A stretch of 64,000 bases of DNA from Mycobacterium seoulense (GCF_010731595.1 NZ_AP022582.1:2108001-2172000), one strand, 5' to 3'. Positions 1-9,134 are shown, numbered from the stretch's first letter. The notes: generated by a model not told the origin, from the sequence alone. Numbers and translations: made by a program.

Positions 1-862
1 TCGCGAAGACGAACCGGTTCAGCTCGCCGGGAATCGGAACCGTCAGCGCCGCAGTGGGATTGCCGAAGGCGGCGGCATCGAACACCAGGTGGGTACCGCG
101 GCTGGGCCGCAGCTTCAACAGGCCGTCGATCTCGGCCGCCCACACCCCGGCCGCGTTGATGACCGCGCCGGCCGCGACGTCGAACGACTCCCCCGTGCGC
201 TGGTCGGTCAATCGCACCGAGGTGCCGCTCGCCCGCGACGCCGCCACGTAGGTCAGGATCCGGGCGCCGTGCTGCGCGGCGGTACGCGCGACCGCGGTGA
301 CCAGTCGGGCGTCGTCGATCAACTGCCCGTCGTAGGCCAGCAGGCCGCCGTCCAGGCCCGCACGCCGCACGGTGGGCGCCAGCTGCACGACGCGCTCCGG
401 GCCGACTCGGCGGGACCGGGGCAGGGTCGACGACGGCGTGCCCGCCAGCATCCGCAAGGCGTCGCCGGCCGCGAACCCGGCGCGCACCAGGGCGCGCTTG
501 CCCCGGCTCATCGACGGCAGCAGCGGAACCAGTTGCGGCATCGCCCTCACGAGATGAGGGGCGTTGCGGCTCATCAGGATTCCGCGTTCGACGGCGCTGC
601 GGCGGGCGATCCCCACGTTGCCGCTCGCCAGGTAGCGCAGGCCGCCGTGGACCAGCTTGGAGCTCCAGCGGCTGGTGCCGAAGGCCAGGTCGTGCTTCTC
701 CACCAACGCCACACGCAGCCCTCGGGACGCGGCGTCCAGGGCGATGCCGGCGCCGGTGATGCCGCCGCCGATCACGAGGACGTCGAGCGGCTCGCCCTCC
801 GCGAGCGCGGTCAGGTCGGCCACGCGGCGGGCCGCGTTCAGCGCGGTGGGCTCGGGTATCAC
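1..862 (-). CDS. glpD1: Glycerol-3-phosphate dehydrogenase GlpD1, 3' part outside window
   Basis: FAD-dependent oxidation of glycerol-3-phosphate to dihydroxyacetone phosphate, feeding electrons to the respiratory chain at the membrane. The first 287 codons are present; the rest lies beyond base 1. The start is the GTG at 862, which overlaps the TGA of the upstream TetR gene as GTGA (859-862), so the two are probably translationally coupled. The N-terminal dinucleotide-binding motif GGGITGAG is at residues 32-39, followed by the family signature GTSRWSSKLVHGGLRYL. The position beside a TetR and the oxidase/kinase pair matches Rv2249c in M. tuberculosis as I recall it. Identification is firm; the exact start is inferred from the overlap. 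Confidence 0.9.
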   Translation of the reverse strand, partial: MIPEPTALNAARRVADLTALAEGEPLDVLVIGGGITGAGIALDAASRGLRVALVEKHDLAFGTSRWSSKLVHGGLRYLASGNVGIARRSAVERGILMSRNAPHLVRAMPQLVPLLPSMSRGKRALVRAGFAAGDALRMLAGTPSSTLPRSRRVGPERVVQLAPTVRRAGLDGGLLAYDGQLIDDARLVTAVARTAAQHGARILTYVAASRASGTSVRLTDQRTGESFDVAAGAVINAAGVWAAEIDGLLKLRPSRGTHLVFDAAAFGNPTAALTVPIPGELNRFVFA

Positions 863-1434
863 GACAGGTATCCGTTCAGCGAGTAGGCCAGTTCGCCGGC
901 CAGCGCGTCGGCGTCCAGGATGGGTTCGACGATCTGCACCGACTGAATGGTCGACTGGGCGATCAGCAACACCATGGTGGCCATCTGGACGGGGTCGCCG
1001 GCGCGGACGCTGCCGTTGCGCTGGGCCACGCGAAGCCGGGCGGCAAGCGCGTCAATCAGCATGTGCTGGCTGGTCCCCAGGCGTTCGGTGATGTAGATCG
1101 GTGCGAGTTCGGAGTGCAGCACCGACATGACCAGCCGGTCCCGGCGCAGCAGGTTGGCCACCGTAACAATCTGTCGCACAAGCGATTCGCGGTCGTCCCC
1201 GAGCAGCGGCGCGTCCCGCATCACGTCGGTGACGTGCCGGGTCAACAACGCCGCGACGATCGACTGGGTGTCCGGCCAGCGCCGGTACACCGTGGGCCTG
1301 CTGACGCCGGCGCGCCGGGCGATTTCGGCCAGGGTCACCCGGTCCACCCCGAAATCGACCACACAGCTGGCTGCTGCCGCGAGGATGCGCTCCCCGGTGT
1401 CCACCTGAGCGCGAGCGTTACTGATTGACAGCAT
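859..1434 (-). CDS. TetR-family regulator of the glpD1 / oxidase locus
   Basis: A 191-aa DNA-binding repressor. The N-terminal helix-turn-helix is at about residues 33-53 (VTLAEIARRAGVSRPTVYRR); the remainder is the helical ligand domain. I chose the ATG at 1434 rather than the longer open frame to 1596, because the upstream extension is Pro/Arg-rich, overlaps the divergent gene, and a TACAGT -10 box lies 7 nt before this ATG, as in mycobacterial leaderless genes. It is followed by glpD1 with a 4-nt overlap and is divergent from the FAD oxidase at 1452 across only 17 nt. It therefore probably controls itself, glpD1 and the oxidase/kinase operon. Ligand unknown; likely the Rv2250c counterpart. 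Confidence 0.88.
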   Translation of the reverse strand: MLSISNARAQVDTGERILAAAASCVVDFGVDRVTLAEIARRAGVSRPTVYRRWPDTQSIVAALLTRHVTDVMRDAPLLGDDRESLVRQIVTVANLLRRDRLVMSVLHSELAPIYITERLGTSQHMLIDALAARLRVAQRNGSVRAGDPVQMATMVLLIAQSTIQSVQIVEPILDADALAGELAYSLNGYLS

Positions 1435-1451
1435 GTGTAATACTGTAACGC
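1415..1451. promoter_or_regulatory. Shared divergent promoter/operator between TetR and FAD oxidase genes
   Basis: Two nested inverted repeats are visible: GCGTTAC (1415-1421) with GTAACGC (1445-1451), and an imperfect palindrome ACAGnAT (1428-1434) with ATnCTGT (1440-1446). A TTGACA lies at 1425-1430. On the plus strand TACTGT (1441-1446) sits 5 nt before the ATG at 1452; on the minus strand TACAGT sits 7 nt before the ATG at 1434. Neither gene has room for a Shine-Dalgarno sequence, so both look leaderless. The TetR protein is the obvious candidate ligand (inference). Confidence 0.6.
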
Positions 1452-3062
1452 ATGACGCAACCCGAGGGTCTCCTCCCGCCGATGAAGTGGAACGCGTGGG
1501 GTGACCCCGCCGCGGCCAAGCCGCTCTCGGAGGGGATCCGGGCACTGCTGAAACAGGCTGTGGGCGTGGAGGATTCCGGTGCCGCCGAACTCGCACCCGA
1601 CCAGGTGCGGCTGCGACCGTCGGCGTTGTCGGAGGCCGACCGCGACGCGCTGGCGGGCGTCGTCGGTGCGCCGTACTGCCGCACCGACGACCTGGACCGG
1701 TTGCTGCACGCGGGCGGCAAGTCCACCATCGACCTGCTGCGCCGCAAGGACCCGGGGGTCCAGGACGCGCCCGACGCCGTCCTGCTGCCCGGCGACGACG
1801 AGGCCGTGGCCGGGATTCTCCGCTACTGCACCGAGCACCGCATCGCGGTCGTCCCCTTCGGCGGCGGCACCAGTGTGGTCGGCGGCCTGGACCCCATCCG
1901 CGGCGAATTCCACGCGGTCGTGGCCCTCGACCTGCGCCGCCTCGACCAACTGATCTCGCTCGACGACGTGTCCGGCCAGGCAGTGTTCGGGGCCGGCGTC
2001 ACCGGCCCCGACGCGGAACGTCTGCTTGGCGCCCAAGGCTTTTCGCTCGGACATTTTCCGCAGAGTTTCGAATACGCCACCATCGGCGGGTTCGCCGCGA
2101 CCCGCTCGTCCGGACAGGACTCGGCGGGCTACGGCCGGTTCAACGACATGGTGCGCGGGCTGCGGGTGGTCACCCCGGCCGGCACCATGGACCTGGGCCG
2201 CGCCCCCGAATCCGCCGCGGGTCCGGATCTGCGCCAGCTGATGATCGGCTCGGAGGGCGTCTTCGGCGTCATCACCCGGGTGCGGCTGCGCGTGCACCGG
2301 ACCCCGGAAGCCGTCCGCTACGAGGCGTGGTCCTTCCCCGACTTCCAAACCGGGGCCGCCGCCCTGCGCGCCGTCACCCAGACGGCCACCGGCCCCACCG
2401 TCATCCGCCTCTCCGACGAGGCCGAGACCGGGGTCAACCTCGCCACCACCGAAGCGATCGGCGAAAACCAGATCACCGGCGGCTGCCTGGGCATCACGGT
2501 GTTCGAGGGCACCGAGGAACACGTCGAAAGCCGGCACGCCGAAACCGCCGCCCTGCTGGCCGCACACGGCGCGACGTCGCTGGGCGAAGCGCCGGCGCGG
2601 GCCTGGGAGCACGGCCGGTTCGCGGCGCCGTATCTGCGCGACTCGCTGCTGTCGGCGGGCGCGCTGTGCGAGACGCTCGAGACCGCCACCGATTGGTCCA
2701 ACATTCCGGCGCTCAAAGCCGCAGTGACGCAGGCACTTACGGATGCGCTGAGCGAGAGCGGCACGCCGGCGCTGGTGATGTGCCACATCTCGCACGTCTA
2801 CCCCACCGGCGCGTCGCTGTACTTCACCGTCGTCGCCGGGCAGCGCGGCAACCCGATCGAGCAGTGGAAGGCCGCGAAAAAGGCCGCGTGCGACGCGATC
2901 ATGGGCGCCGGCGGGACGATCAGCCACCACCATGCGGTCGGCGCCGACCACCGGCCGTGGATGCACGACGAGGTGGGCGAACTGGGCGTGCACGTCCTGC
3001 GCGCGGTCAAGGCGGCCCTGGACCCCGCCGGAATCCTCAACCCGGGCAAGCTGATTCCATGA
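1452..3062 (+). CDS. FAD-binding oxidase, alkyl-DHAP-synthase-like
   Basis: A 536-aa flavoprotein of the vanillyl-alcohol-oxidase superfamily, closest in layout to alkyldihydroxyacetonephosphate synthase and bacterial FAD-linked oxidases. The FAD-binding loop PFGGGTSVVGG is at about residues 134-144, and the C-terminal active-site triple histidine (SHHHAVGADHRPW) at about 490-503. It probably acts on a glycerol- or DHAP-derived ether lipid or a 2-hydroxyacid; the substrate cannot be read from sequence. It ends in ATGA, overlapping the start of the diacylglycerol kinase gene, so the two form an operon. The position matches the Rv2251 flavoprotein. The ATG at 1452 leaves no ribosome-binding site, which fits a leaderless transcript. 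Confidence 0.85.
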   Translation: MTQPEGLLPPMKWNAWGDPAAAKPLSEGIRALLKQAVGVEDSGAAELAPDQVRLRPSALSEADRDALAGVVGAPYCRTDDLDRLLHAGGKSTIDLLRRKDPGVQDAPDAVLLPGDDEAVAGILRYCTEHRIAVVPFGGGTSVVGGLDPIRGEFHAVVALDLRRLDQLISLDDVSGQAVFGAGVTGPDAERLLGAQGFSLGHFPQSFEYATIGGFAATRSSGQDSAGYGRFNDMVRGLRVVTPAGTMDLGRAPESAAGPDLRQLMIGSEGVFGVITRVRLRVHRTPEAVRYEAWSFPDFQTGAAALRAVTQTATGPTVIRLSDEAETGVNLATTEAIGENQITGGCLGITVFEGTEEHVESRHAETAALLAAHGATSLGEAPARAWEHGRFAAPYLRDSLLSAGALCETLETATDWSNIPALKAAVTQALTDALSESGTPALVMCHISHVYPTGASLYFTVVAGQRGNPIEQWKAAKKAACDAIMGAGGTISHHHAVGADHRPWMHDEVGELGVHVLRAVKAALDPAGILNPGKLIP

Positions 3063-3976
3063 GCCGGTGCGAGATCGCGAAGGTGATCGCGCTGACCAAT
3101 CCGGTTTCGGGGCATGGCGCGGCCATCCGCGCGGCCGAGGTCGCGATCGCGCGGTTGCACCACCGCGGGGTGGAGGTCGTCGAGATCATCGGCGACGACG
3201 CGCAGGACGCGCGCTACCTGGTGGGCGCGGCACTCGAGAAGGGCGCCGACGCGGTGATGGTGACCGGCGGCGACGGCGTCGTCTCCAACGCGCTGCAGGT
3301 GCTGGCGGGCACCAACGTTCCGATCGGCATCGTGGCGGCGGGCACCGGCAATGACCATGCCCGTGAATTCGGGCTTCCCACAAAGGATCCCGAAGCCGCA
3401 GCGGACATCATCGTCGACGGCTTCACCGAAACCGTCGACCTGGGGAAGATTCGCGACGGCAACGGTTCCGAGAAATGGTTCGGCACCGTGGCGGCCACCG
3501 GATTCGACTCCCTGGTGACCGACCGGGCCAACCGGATGACCTGGCCGCACGGGCGGCTGCGGTACTACCTGGCGATGCTCGCCGAACTCTCGCAGCTGCG
3601 GCTGTTGCCGTTCCGCATGGTGCTCGACGGGACACGCGAGATCGATGCCGACATCACGCTGGCGGCCTTCGGCAACACCCGCAGCTACGGCGGGGGCATG
3701 CTGATCTGTCCGCATGCCGATCCCACCGACGGGCTGCTCGACATCACCATGGTGCACTCGGCGTCGCGGTCGAAGCTGGTGCGGCTCTTCCCCACCGTGA
3801 TGAAGGGCACCCACGTCAACCTGGACGAGGTGACCACGACGCGGGCGCGGTCGGTCCACGTCGAATGCCCCGGCATCAACGTCTACGCCGACGGCGACTA
3901 CGCCTGCGCGCTGCCCGCCGAGATCACCGCGGTCCCGGGCGCGCTGCGGATTCTGCGCCGGCCCGAGGACCGCTAG
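3059..3976 (+). CDS. Diacylglycerol kinase family protein
   Basis: A 305-aa lipid kinase with a DAGK catalytic domain. It transfers phosphate from ATP to diacylglycerol or a related lipid, giving phosphatidic acid for phospholipid and PIM synthesis at the inner face of the membrane. Visible motifs are TNPVSGHG near the N-terminus, GGDG with VVSNAL at about residues 67-77, and GTGNDHAREFGLP shortly after. The C-terminal half carries the conserved GGGMLICPHADPTDG stretch. The start is the ATG at 3059, embedded in the stop of the oxidase (ATGA). The context matches Rv2252. Its stop is shared as CTAG with the convergent DUF3145 gene. Confidence 0.88.
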   Translation: MSRCEIAKVIALTNPVSGHGAAIRAAEVAIARLHHRGVEVVEIIGDDAQDARYLVGAALEKGADAVMVTGGDGVVSNALQVLAGTNVPIGIVAAGTGNDHAREFGLPTKDPEAAADIIVDGFTETVDLGKIRDGNGSEKWFGTVAATGFDSLVTDRANRMTWPHGRLRYYLAMLAELSQLRLLPFRMVLDGTREIDADITLAAFGNTRSYGGGMLICPHADPTDGLLDITMVHSASRSKLVRLFPTVMKGTHVNLDEVTTTRARSVHVECPGINVYADGDYACALPAEITAVPGALRILRRPEDR

Positions 3977-4485
3977 CCGACGCCGCGGCTGAGCCAGGTC
4001 ACCTCGCCGACCTCGCCGCCGTCGCGGTACGCCTCCAGGGCGTCGTCCCACGCCGTTCCCAGCACGGTGTCCAGCTCGGCCGCCAGGGTGTCGGCGCCCT
4101 GCGACATCAGCGCCCGCAGCCGCATCTCCCCGACCATGACGTCGCCGTTGGCACTCATCGCCCCGCTCCACAGGCCGAGCTGCGGGGTGTGGCTGAACCG
4201 CTGGCCGTCCACGCCGGGGCTGGGGTCCTCGGTGACCTCGAACCGCAGTACCGACCACGAGCGCAAGGCGTTGGCCAGCCTGGCGCCGGTGCCCACCGGC
4301 CCGACCCAGTTGGTGACCGCGCGCAGCTGGCCGGGCATGGCCGGCTGCTGCGTCCACGTGAGGTTCGCCTTCGCCCCAAGGGTCGACGACAACGCCCACT
4401 CGACATGCGGGCACACCGCCGCGGGCGAGGCGTGCACGTACACCACGCCAGTCGTCACGTCGGCGAATTGATTCGACGCACGCAT
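3973..4485 (-). CDS. DUF3145 family conserved actinobacterial protein
   Basis: A 170-aa protein, conserved in mycobacteria (Rv2256c-like) and with no established function. It has no signal peptide or membrane segment. I selected the ATG at 4485, which follows AAGGAG at a 6-nt distance; the longer open frame to 4524 lacks such a site. The sequence has the family feel of a START-like or SRPBCC fold (alternating strands, N-terminal VVYVHASPAAVCPHVEWAL), but that is only a suggestion. Its TAG stop and that of the kinase gene on the other strand are the same palindromic CTAG at 3973-3976. Confidence 0.8.
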   Translation of the reverse strand: MRASNQFADVTTGVVYVHASPAAVCPHVEWALSSTLGAKANLTWTQQPAMPGQLRAVTNWVGPVGTGARLANALRSWSVLRFEVTEDPSPGVDGQRFSHTPQLGLWSGAMSANGDVMVGEMRLRALMSQGADTLAAELDTVLGTAWDDALEAYRDGGEVGEVTWLSRGVG

Positions 4486-4626
4486 ATGCTGCTCCTTCGG
4501 TTCCGCGAGGGACGTCTTCCCCAACGACCTGGCGGGACCTGGCGAGCAGGATGTCTAACTATTTTGTGTGTCGTGCGTGTCTATTGTGCCCTGTGATGCC
4601 CGTGTTGCGCTAGTGTGCATTTTCCC

Positions 4627-5448
4627 TCAGCCGTATTCGGCTAGCACGGCGTCGGAAATCGCCGGCCACGGCCGCTTGGCCCACTCCCCGAAATCGCGGT
4701 TGGTGAGGGCCACCAGCGCCAGGTCCCGTTCGGGATCTGCCCAGATGAAACCGCCCGCCTGGCCGAAATGGCCGTACGTCCGCGGCGAGTTGCGCGCACC
4801 CGTCCAGTGCGGCGATTTAGCGTCCCTGATCTCCAAACCCAGCCCCCAGTCGTTGGGCCGCTGGACGCCGTAGCCGGGCAGCACGCCGTCCAGGCCGGGA
4901 AATTGCACCGTCGTCGCCTCGGCGTGCAGCTGGGCCGAGACCGTCGCCGGACGCAGCAGGTCCCTGGCGAATGCCGCCAGGTCAGCGACCGTGGACCTCG
5001 CCCCGGACCCGGCGGCCGCGGCGCCGCCGTCCAGCCGGGTGGCCGCCATGCCCAAGGGTTCGCAGACCGCCTCGGCCAGGTAGCGGCCGAAGTCGATCCC
5101 CGACTCGCGCTCCACGGTCTGGGCCAGCACGGTGAAGCCGTGGTTGGAGTAGATGCGCCGCGCTCCGGGGGCGGCCAGCACGTGATCGTTGTGCATGGCC
5201 AGGCCGGACGCGTGCGCCAGCAGGTGCCGGATGGTGGCGCCCGGCGGCCCGGCGGCGGTGTCCAGGTCGACGACGCCCTCTTCGACGGCCACGTGCATGG
5301 CGCGGGCCACCAGCGGTTTGGTCACCGAAGCCAGCTCGAACGCCCGCTGGGTGTCGCCGTGGCTGGCCAGCACCCCGTCGGGTCCGATCACCGCCGCGGC
5401 GGCGGCCTCGACGGGCCAGTCGTCCAGAGCGTCGAGGGCAGCCATCAC
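4627..5448 (-). CDS. Beta-lactamase-like serine hydrolase
   Basis: A 273-aa class C / esterase-type serine hydrolase (Rv2257c-like). The catalytic SxxK motif is S41-V-T-K44 and the Y-x-N motif is Y100-S-N102. There is no obvious signal peptide, so a cytoplasmic esterase or peptidase role is more likely than antibiotic resistance. The GTG at 5448 overlaps the TGA of the upstream methyltransferase (GTGATG), and the following ATG at 5445 is an alternative start. The two genes form one unit transcribed away from mscR. Length is short compared with AmpC-type enzymes (about 360), and no clear KTG box is seen. Confidence 0.8.
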   Translation of the reverse strand: MMAALDALDDWPVEAAAAAVIGPDGVLASHGDTQRAFELASVTKPLVARAMHVAVEEGVVDLDTAAGPPGATIRHLLAHASGLAMHNDHVLAAPGARRIYSNHGFTVLAQTVERESGIDFGRYLAEAVCEPLGMAATRLDGGAAAAGSGARSTVADLAAFARDLLRPATVSAQLHAEATTVQFPGLDGVLPGYGVQRPNDWGLGLEIRDAKSPHWTGARNSPRTYGHFGQAGGFIWADPERDLALVALTNRDFGEWAKRPWPAISDAVLAEYG

Positions 5449-6515
5449 TTCCGGGCGATGTAGTAGTTGTTGATCGGGTCGGACTCGATCTCGGCCACCC
5501 GCACGTCATCGAATCCGGCGTCGGCCAGCATCGCGGTGGCCAGCTGCGTCCCCCAGGCTGCGCCCAGCCCGGCGCCGTCCAGCGCCAGCGACACCGTCAT
5601 GCAGTGCATCAGCGAGGTGGTGTACAGGTAGGTGCTCATCGGGACGCCGACGTTCTCCTCGAGCCGGCTGGACGCCTTGATGTCGGCCATCAGCAGGACG
5701 CCGCCGGGCCGCAGCGCGCGGTAGATGTTCTCCAGCACCCGCGCCGGCTGGGCCTGGTCGTGGATCGCGTCGAAGACCGTGATGACGTCGTAGGCGTCGG
5801 GCTTGTCGAGCTGCGCCAGGTTGTGGCTCTCGAAGGTCGCGTTCGCCAGGCCGAGCTCGGCCGCCTCGCGGGCGCCGACGGCGATGGCCTCGTCGGAGAA
5901 GTCGATGCCGGTGAAGCGGCTGGCCGGGAACGCCCGGGCCATCACATTGATCGCGTGGCCGCTGCCGCAGCCGAAGTCCGCCACGTCGGCTCCGGAGCGT
6001 AGGCGCTCGACGAGCGCGTCGACCAGCGGCAGCACCGTGTCGACCAACGCGTTGTCGTACACCACGCCGCTCTGCTCGGCCATCAGGGCGTGGAACCGGG
6101 GGAACTCGACGTACTGCAGGCCGCCGCCGTCGCGGAAGCAGCCGATGATCTTCTGTTCGACCTCGGCGAGTTGCGGGACGAACAACGCCACCAGGGCCAG
6201 GTTGTCCGGCCCAGCCGCCCGGGTCAGCACGGCGGCGCGGTGCGCGGGCAGCGAGTAGGTGGCGGTGGCGGCGTCGTAGTCGACGACGCGTCCGGTCGTC
6301 ATGCCGGCCAGCCACTCGCGCACGTAGCGCTCGTTGAGGCCGGCCGCTTCGGCGATCCGCGCGCTGGTCGCCGCCGGCAGTCCGGCCATCGTGTCCAGCA
6401 AACCGGTCTGGTGGCCGATGCTCAGCAGCAGCGTCAGGCTGGCGCCGTCGATGGCCGCGGCGATTCGTCCGGCGAATTCTTTGGTGCTTTCAGAGGCGCT
6501 CTCGGGTGCCGTCAT
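5445..6515 (-). CDS. SAM-dependent methyltransferase, Rv2258c-like
   Basis: A 356-aa two-domain methyltransferase: an N-terminal winged-helix/dimerisation half (residues 1-130) and a C-terminal Rossmann domain with motif [12 protein letters not shown] at about 178-188. This matches the Rv2258c type. The substrate is unknown. I chose the ATG at 6515, because upstream sequence belongs to the divergent promoter and the length then equals the family. A TACCGT box lies 8 nt before this ATG. It is followed by the serine hydrolase gene with overlapping codons. Confidence 0.85.
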   Translation of the reverse strand: MTAPESASESTKEFAGRIAAAIDGASLTLLLSIGHQTGLLDTMAGLPAATSARIAEAAGLNERYVREWLAGMTTGRVVDYDAATATYSLPAHRAAVLTRAAGPDNLALVALFVPQLAEVEQKIIGCFRDGGGLQYVEFPRFHALMAEQSGVVYDNALVDTVLPLVDALVERLRSGADVADFGCGSGHAINVMARAFPASRFTGIDFSDEAIAVGAREAAELGLANATFESHNLAQLDKPDAYDVITVFDAIHDQAQPARVLENIYRALRPGGVLLMADIKASSRLEENVGVPMSTYLYTTSLMHCMTVSLALDGAGLGAAWGTQLATAMLADAGFDDVRVAEIESDPINNYYIARK

Positions 6516-6523
6516 GGTCAGCG

Positions 6524-6540
6524 ACGGTACACCGTAGGTT
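6524..6540. promoter_or_regulatory. Divergent promoter between methyltransferase and mscR with small palindrome
   Basis: The 32-nt gap between divergent starts holds the inverted repeat ACGGT-AC-ACCGT (6524-6535) overlapping the -10 candidates TAGGTT for mscR (6535-6540, 7 nt before ATG 6548) and TACCGT on the minus strand. Both genes would be leaderless. The palindrome is short, so operator function is a guess. Confidence 0.4.
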
Positions 6541-6547
6541 GGTGGCC

Positions 6548-7633
6548 ATGAGTCAGACAGTGCGCGGCGTGATTTCACGAAAGAAGGGTGAACCCGTCGA
6601 GTTGGTGGACATCGTCGTCCCGGATCCCGGGCCCGGCGAGGCGCTGGTCGACGTCATCGCCTGCGGGGTGTGCCACACCGACCTGACCTACCGCGAGGGT
6701 GGCATCAACGACGAGTATCCCTTCCTGCTCGGCCACGAGGCCGCCGGCCGGGTCGAGGCGGTCGGCCCCGGTGTCAGCGCCGTCGAGCCGGGTGACTTCG
6801 TCATCCTGAACTGGCGGGCCGTCTGCGGCCAGTGCCGGGCGTGCAAACGCGGCCGCCCGCACCTGTGTTTCGACACCTTCAACGCCGCGCAGAAGATGAC
6901 GCTGACCGACGGCACCGAACTGACGCCCGCCCTGGGCATCGGGGCGTTCGCCGACAAGACGCTGGTGCACGCCGGGCAGTGCACCAAGGTCGATCCCGCC
7001 GCCGACCCGGCCGTCGCGGGCCTGCTCGGCTGCGGGGTGATGGCCGGCATCGGGGCGGCGATCAACACCGGCGGCATCACCCGCGACGACACCGTCGCGG
7101 TGATCGGCTGCGGCGGTGTCGGCGACGCCGCGATCGCCGGCGCCGCGCTGGTGGGGGCCAGGCGCATCATCGCCGTGGACACCGACGACACCAAGCTGGA
7201 CTGGGCGCGCACGTTCGGCGCCACCCACACCGTCAACGCGCGTCAGGCCGACGTCGTCGAGGCCATCCAGGACCTCACCGACGGGTTCGGGGTCAACGTC
7301 GCGATCGACGCCGTCGGGCGGCCCGAGACCTGGAAGCAGGCCTTCTACGCCCGCGACCTCGCCGGAACCGTTGTGCTGGTGGGGGTCCCGACGCCCGACA
7401 TGAAGCTGGACATGCCGCTGATCGACTTCTTCTCCCACGGCGGGTCGCTCAAGTCGTCCTGGTACGGCGACTGCCTGCCCGAACGCGACTTCCCCACGCT
7501 GATCGACCTCTACCTGCAGGGTCGGCTGCCCCTGGAGAAGTTTGTCTCCGAGCGAATCGGGCTAGACGACGTCGAGGAGGCGTTTCACAAGATGCACGGG
7601 GGCAAGGTGTTGCGTTCGGTGGTGATGCTCTGA
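6548..7633 (+). CDS. mscR: S-nitrosomycothiol reductase / mycothiol-dependent formaldehyde dehydrogenase
   Basis: A 361-aa zinc-dependent medium-chain alcohol dehydrogenase, same length as Rv2259. Known family reactions are NAD-linked oxidation of S-hydroxymethyl-mycothiol and reduction of S-nitrosomycothiol, protecting against formaldehyde and nitric oxide. Catalytic zinc ligands are visible at C42 (CGVCHTD) and H63 (GHE), with the later LGCGVMAG cysteine. The structural zinc cysteines are C93, C96, C99 and C107. The NAD fold motif GCGGVGDAA follows. The stop TGA overlaps the ATG of the next gene (TGATG). The start at ATG 6548 is preferred over the upstream in-frame codon at 6506, which falls inside the divergent promoter. 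Confidence 0.93.
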   Translation: MSQTVRGVISRKKGEPVELVDIVVPDPGPGEALVDVIACGVCHTDLTYREGGINDEYPFLLGHEAAGRVEAVGPGVSAVEPGDFVILNWRAVCGQCRACKRGRPHLCFDTFNAAQKMTLTDGTELTPALGIGAFADKTLVHAGQCTKVDPAADPAVAGLLGCGVMAGIGAAINTGGITRDDTVAVIGCGGVGDAAIAGAALVGARRIIAVDTDDTKLDWARTFGATHTVNARQADVVEAIQDLTDGFGVNVAIDAVGRPETWKQAFYARDLAGTVVLVGVPTPDMKLDMPLIDFFSHGGSLKSSWYGDCLPERDFPTLIDLYLQGRLPLEKFVSERIGLDDVEEAFHKMHGGKVLRSVVML

Positions 7634-8256
7634 TGGTGAACATCGAGCGGGTGGTGACCCACGGCACCTTCGAACTCGACGGCGGCAGTTGGGAAGTCGA
7701 CAACAACATCTGGCTGATCGGCGACAACTCCAACGTGGTGGTGTTCGACGCCGCCCACGACGCGGCCCCCATCGTCGAGGCCGTGGATGGCCGCCACGTG
7801 GTCGCGGTGGTGTGCACGCACGGCCACAACGACCACGTGACCGTCGCGCCGGAACTCGGCAAGACACTCGACGCGCCGGTGCTGCTGCATCCCGCCGACG
7901 AGGTGCTGTGGCGAATGACGCACCCCGACAGCGACTTTCGCGCAATCTGCGACGGCGAGACGCTGAGCATCGGAGGGACGGAGCTGCGGGCGCTGCACAC
8001 CCCGGGCCACTCCCCGGGTTCGGTGTGCTGGTATTCGCACGACCTGGGCGTGGTGTTCAGCGGCGACACCCTGTTCGCCGGCGGCCCGGGCGCGACCGGC
8101 CGCTCGTATTCGGACTTCCCGACGATCCTGCAGTCCATCTCCGAGCGGCTGGGCAAGCTGCCCGGCGAGACGGTGGTGCACACCGGCCACGGCGACAGCA
8201 CCACCATCGGCGACGAGATCGTCCACTACGAGGAGTGGGTGGCCCGCGGGCACTGA
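7633..8256 (+). CDS. Metallo-beta-lactamase-fold hydrolase partnered with mscR
   Basis: A 207-aa glyoxalase-II-like hydrolase (Rv2260-like). The metal-binding signature T62-H-G-H-N-D-H68 is intact, followed by HTPGHSPGS and SGDTLF and a late GHGDSTT histidine. It overlaps mscR by one base, so the two are co-translated. Since mscR would make S-formylmycothiol, a thioester hydrolase role releasing formate and mycothiol is a natural hypothesis, but it is inference from context. No signal peptide. Confidence 0.88.
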   Translation: MVNIERVVTHGTFELDGGSWEVDNNIWLIGDNSNVVVFDAAHDAAPIVEAVDGRHVVAVVCTHGHNDHVTVAPELGKTLDAPVLLHPADEVLWRMTHPDSDFRAICDGETLSIGGTELRALHTPGHSPGSVCWYSHDLGVVFSGDTLFAGGPGATGRSYSDFPTILQSISERLGKLPGETVVHTGHGDSTTIGDEIVHYEEWVARGH

Positions 8257-8337
8257 GCAGTCCGCCGTGGCGTAGGGCCCCAGCCACATCGGTCACATGA
8301 GTACCAGTTTGCAGACCACCATGCGAGCGCCGAACTC

Positions 8338-8355
8338 GATATCGCCGGCGATATC
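8338..8355. repeat. 18-bp perfect palindrome between convergent genes
   Basis: GATATCGCCGGCGATATC reads the same on both strands. It lies in the 152-bp gap between the convergent hydrolase (ends 8256) and the SHOCT membrane gene (ends 8409). It could be a bidirectional terminator hairpin or a protein site; no T-run follows. The rest of this gap holds no credible gene. Confidence 0.6.
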
Positions 8356-8408
8356 AGATTCGAACGTCGTCGATTGGTCGGCAGAGCCCGGTGACGCGAC
8401 AACGACTC

Positions 8409-9134
8409 CTAATGCCCCTCGAAGATCCGGCGCTTCTCGGCCTCGAACTCCTCGGTGGTCAACGCCCCCGAGTCCCGCAGCGCGGCAAGGGTTTTGAGCC
8501 GCTCGAGGCGCACCCCCTCGTCACCGGGTTCGTGCGCGAGCGGCACCGGCGGTGCGACGGGCGGCGGGTAGTACGGGTTCGCCGCCACCACCGCCTGGCG
8601 CCGGATGCGGCCCAACCACAGCCCGGACATGATCGAACCGGCCAGCCCCACCACGAACAGCCCGACGAACAGCCACATCACGAAACCCGTAGAACTCTTG
8701 TGCCCGAAGGCCAGTCGCGGGTTGATATAGCCGTTGACCTGCCCGTCGGTCGTGACGTTGTAGGTGCCGCTGGAGGCGATCCGGGCGACCCACACCCGCA
8801 CGTGCGCGTCGTTGTTGACCGTCGTCGTGGTGCCGATGCTTTCGGTCAGCGCGGGCTGCGCCACACCGTCGGGCGGCGCGATCGTGACCCCCAGCGGCGG
8901 CACCGGAAGTCCGCGGTCGGGTCCGCTGATGACGACGGTGTGCAGGCTGACGGTGACGTCTCCGGCGGGCAGGTAGAGGCTGCCCGAGCCGGGGACGGGC
9001 ACCTCGCCGTAGGCGTTGTACTTGTCCAGGAAGAACGCGTTGAGCACCAGGGCGACGATGAATCCGCCCACCGACACGATCATCAGCACGACGGCGCCGG
9101 CCAGCCAAACCCTCGCGAGCCGCCTGCTGTTCAT
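8409..9134 (-). CDS. Two-TM membrane protein with C-terminal SHOCT domain
   Basis: A 241-aa membrane protein of unknown function. One transmembrane helix is at about residues 10-36, then a roughly 110-residue extracytoplasmic beta-rich region, then a second helix at about 150-175. A short Pro-rich linker (NPYYPPPVAPPVP) leads to a C-terminal SHOCT motif (RLKTLAALRDSGALTTEEFEAEK), a short helical module often found on such proteins. Its ATG overlaps the stop of the Lnt-like gene (ATGA at 9131-9134), implying coupled translation and perhaps a shared role in envelope lipoprotein handling (inference). Confidence 0.8.
   Translation of the reverse strand: MNSRRLARVWLAGAVVLMIVSVGGFIVALVLNAFFLDKYNAYGEVPVPGSGSLYLPAGDVTVSLHTVVISGPDRGLPVPPLGVTIAPPDGVAQPALTESIGTTTTVNNDAHVRVWVARIASSGTYNVTTDGQVNGYINPRLAFGHKSSTGFVMWLFVGLFVVGLAGSIMSGLWLGRIRRQAVVAANPYYPPPVAPPVPLAHEPGDEGVRLERLKTLAALRDSGALTTEEFEAEKRRIFEGH

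Noticed and set aside
1335..2993. 552-codon minus-strand frame opposite the FAD oxidase
   Set aside because: Antisense to a clear flavoprotein and low in hydrophobic-core patterns; a GC artefact.
8297..8497. 66-codon plus-strand frame between convergent genes
   Set aside because: No ribosome-binding site, it runs into the 3' end of the SHOCT gene, and it looks non-coding.
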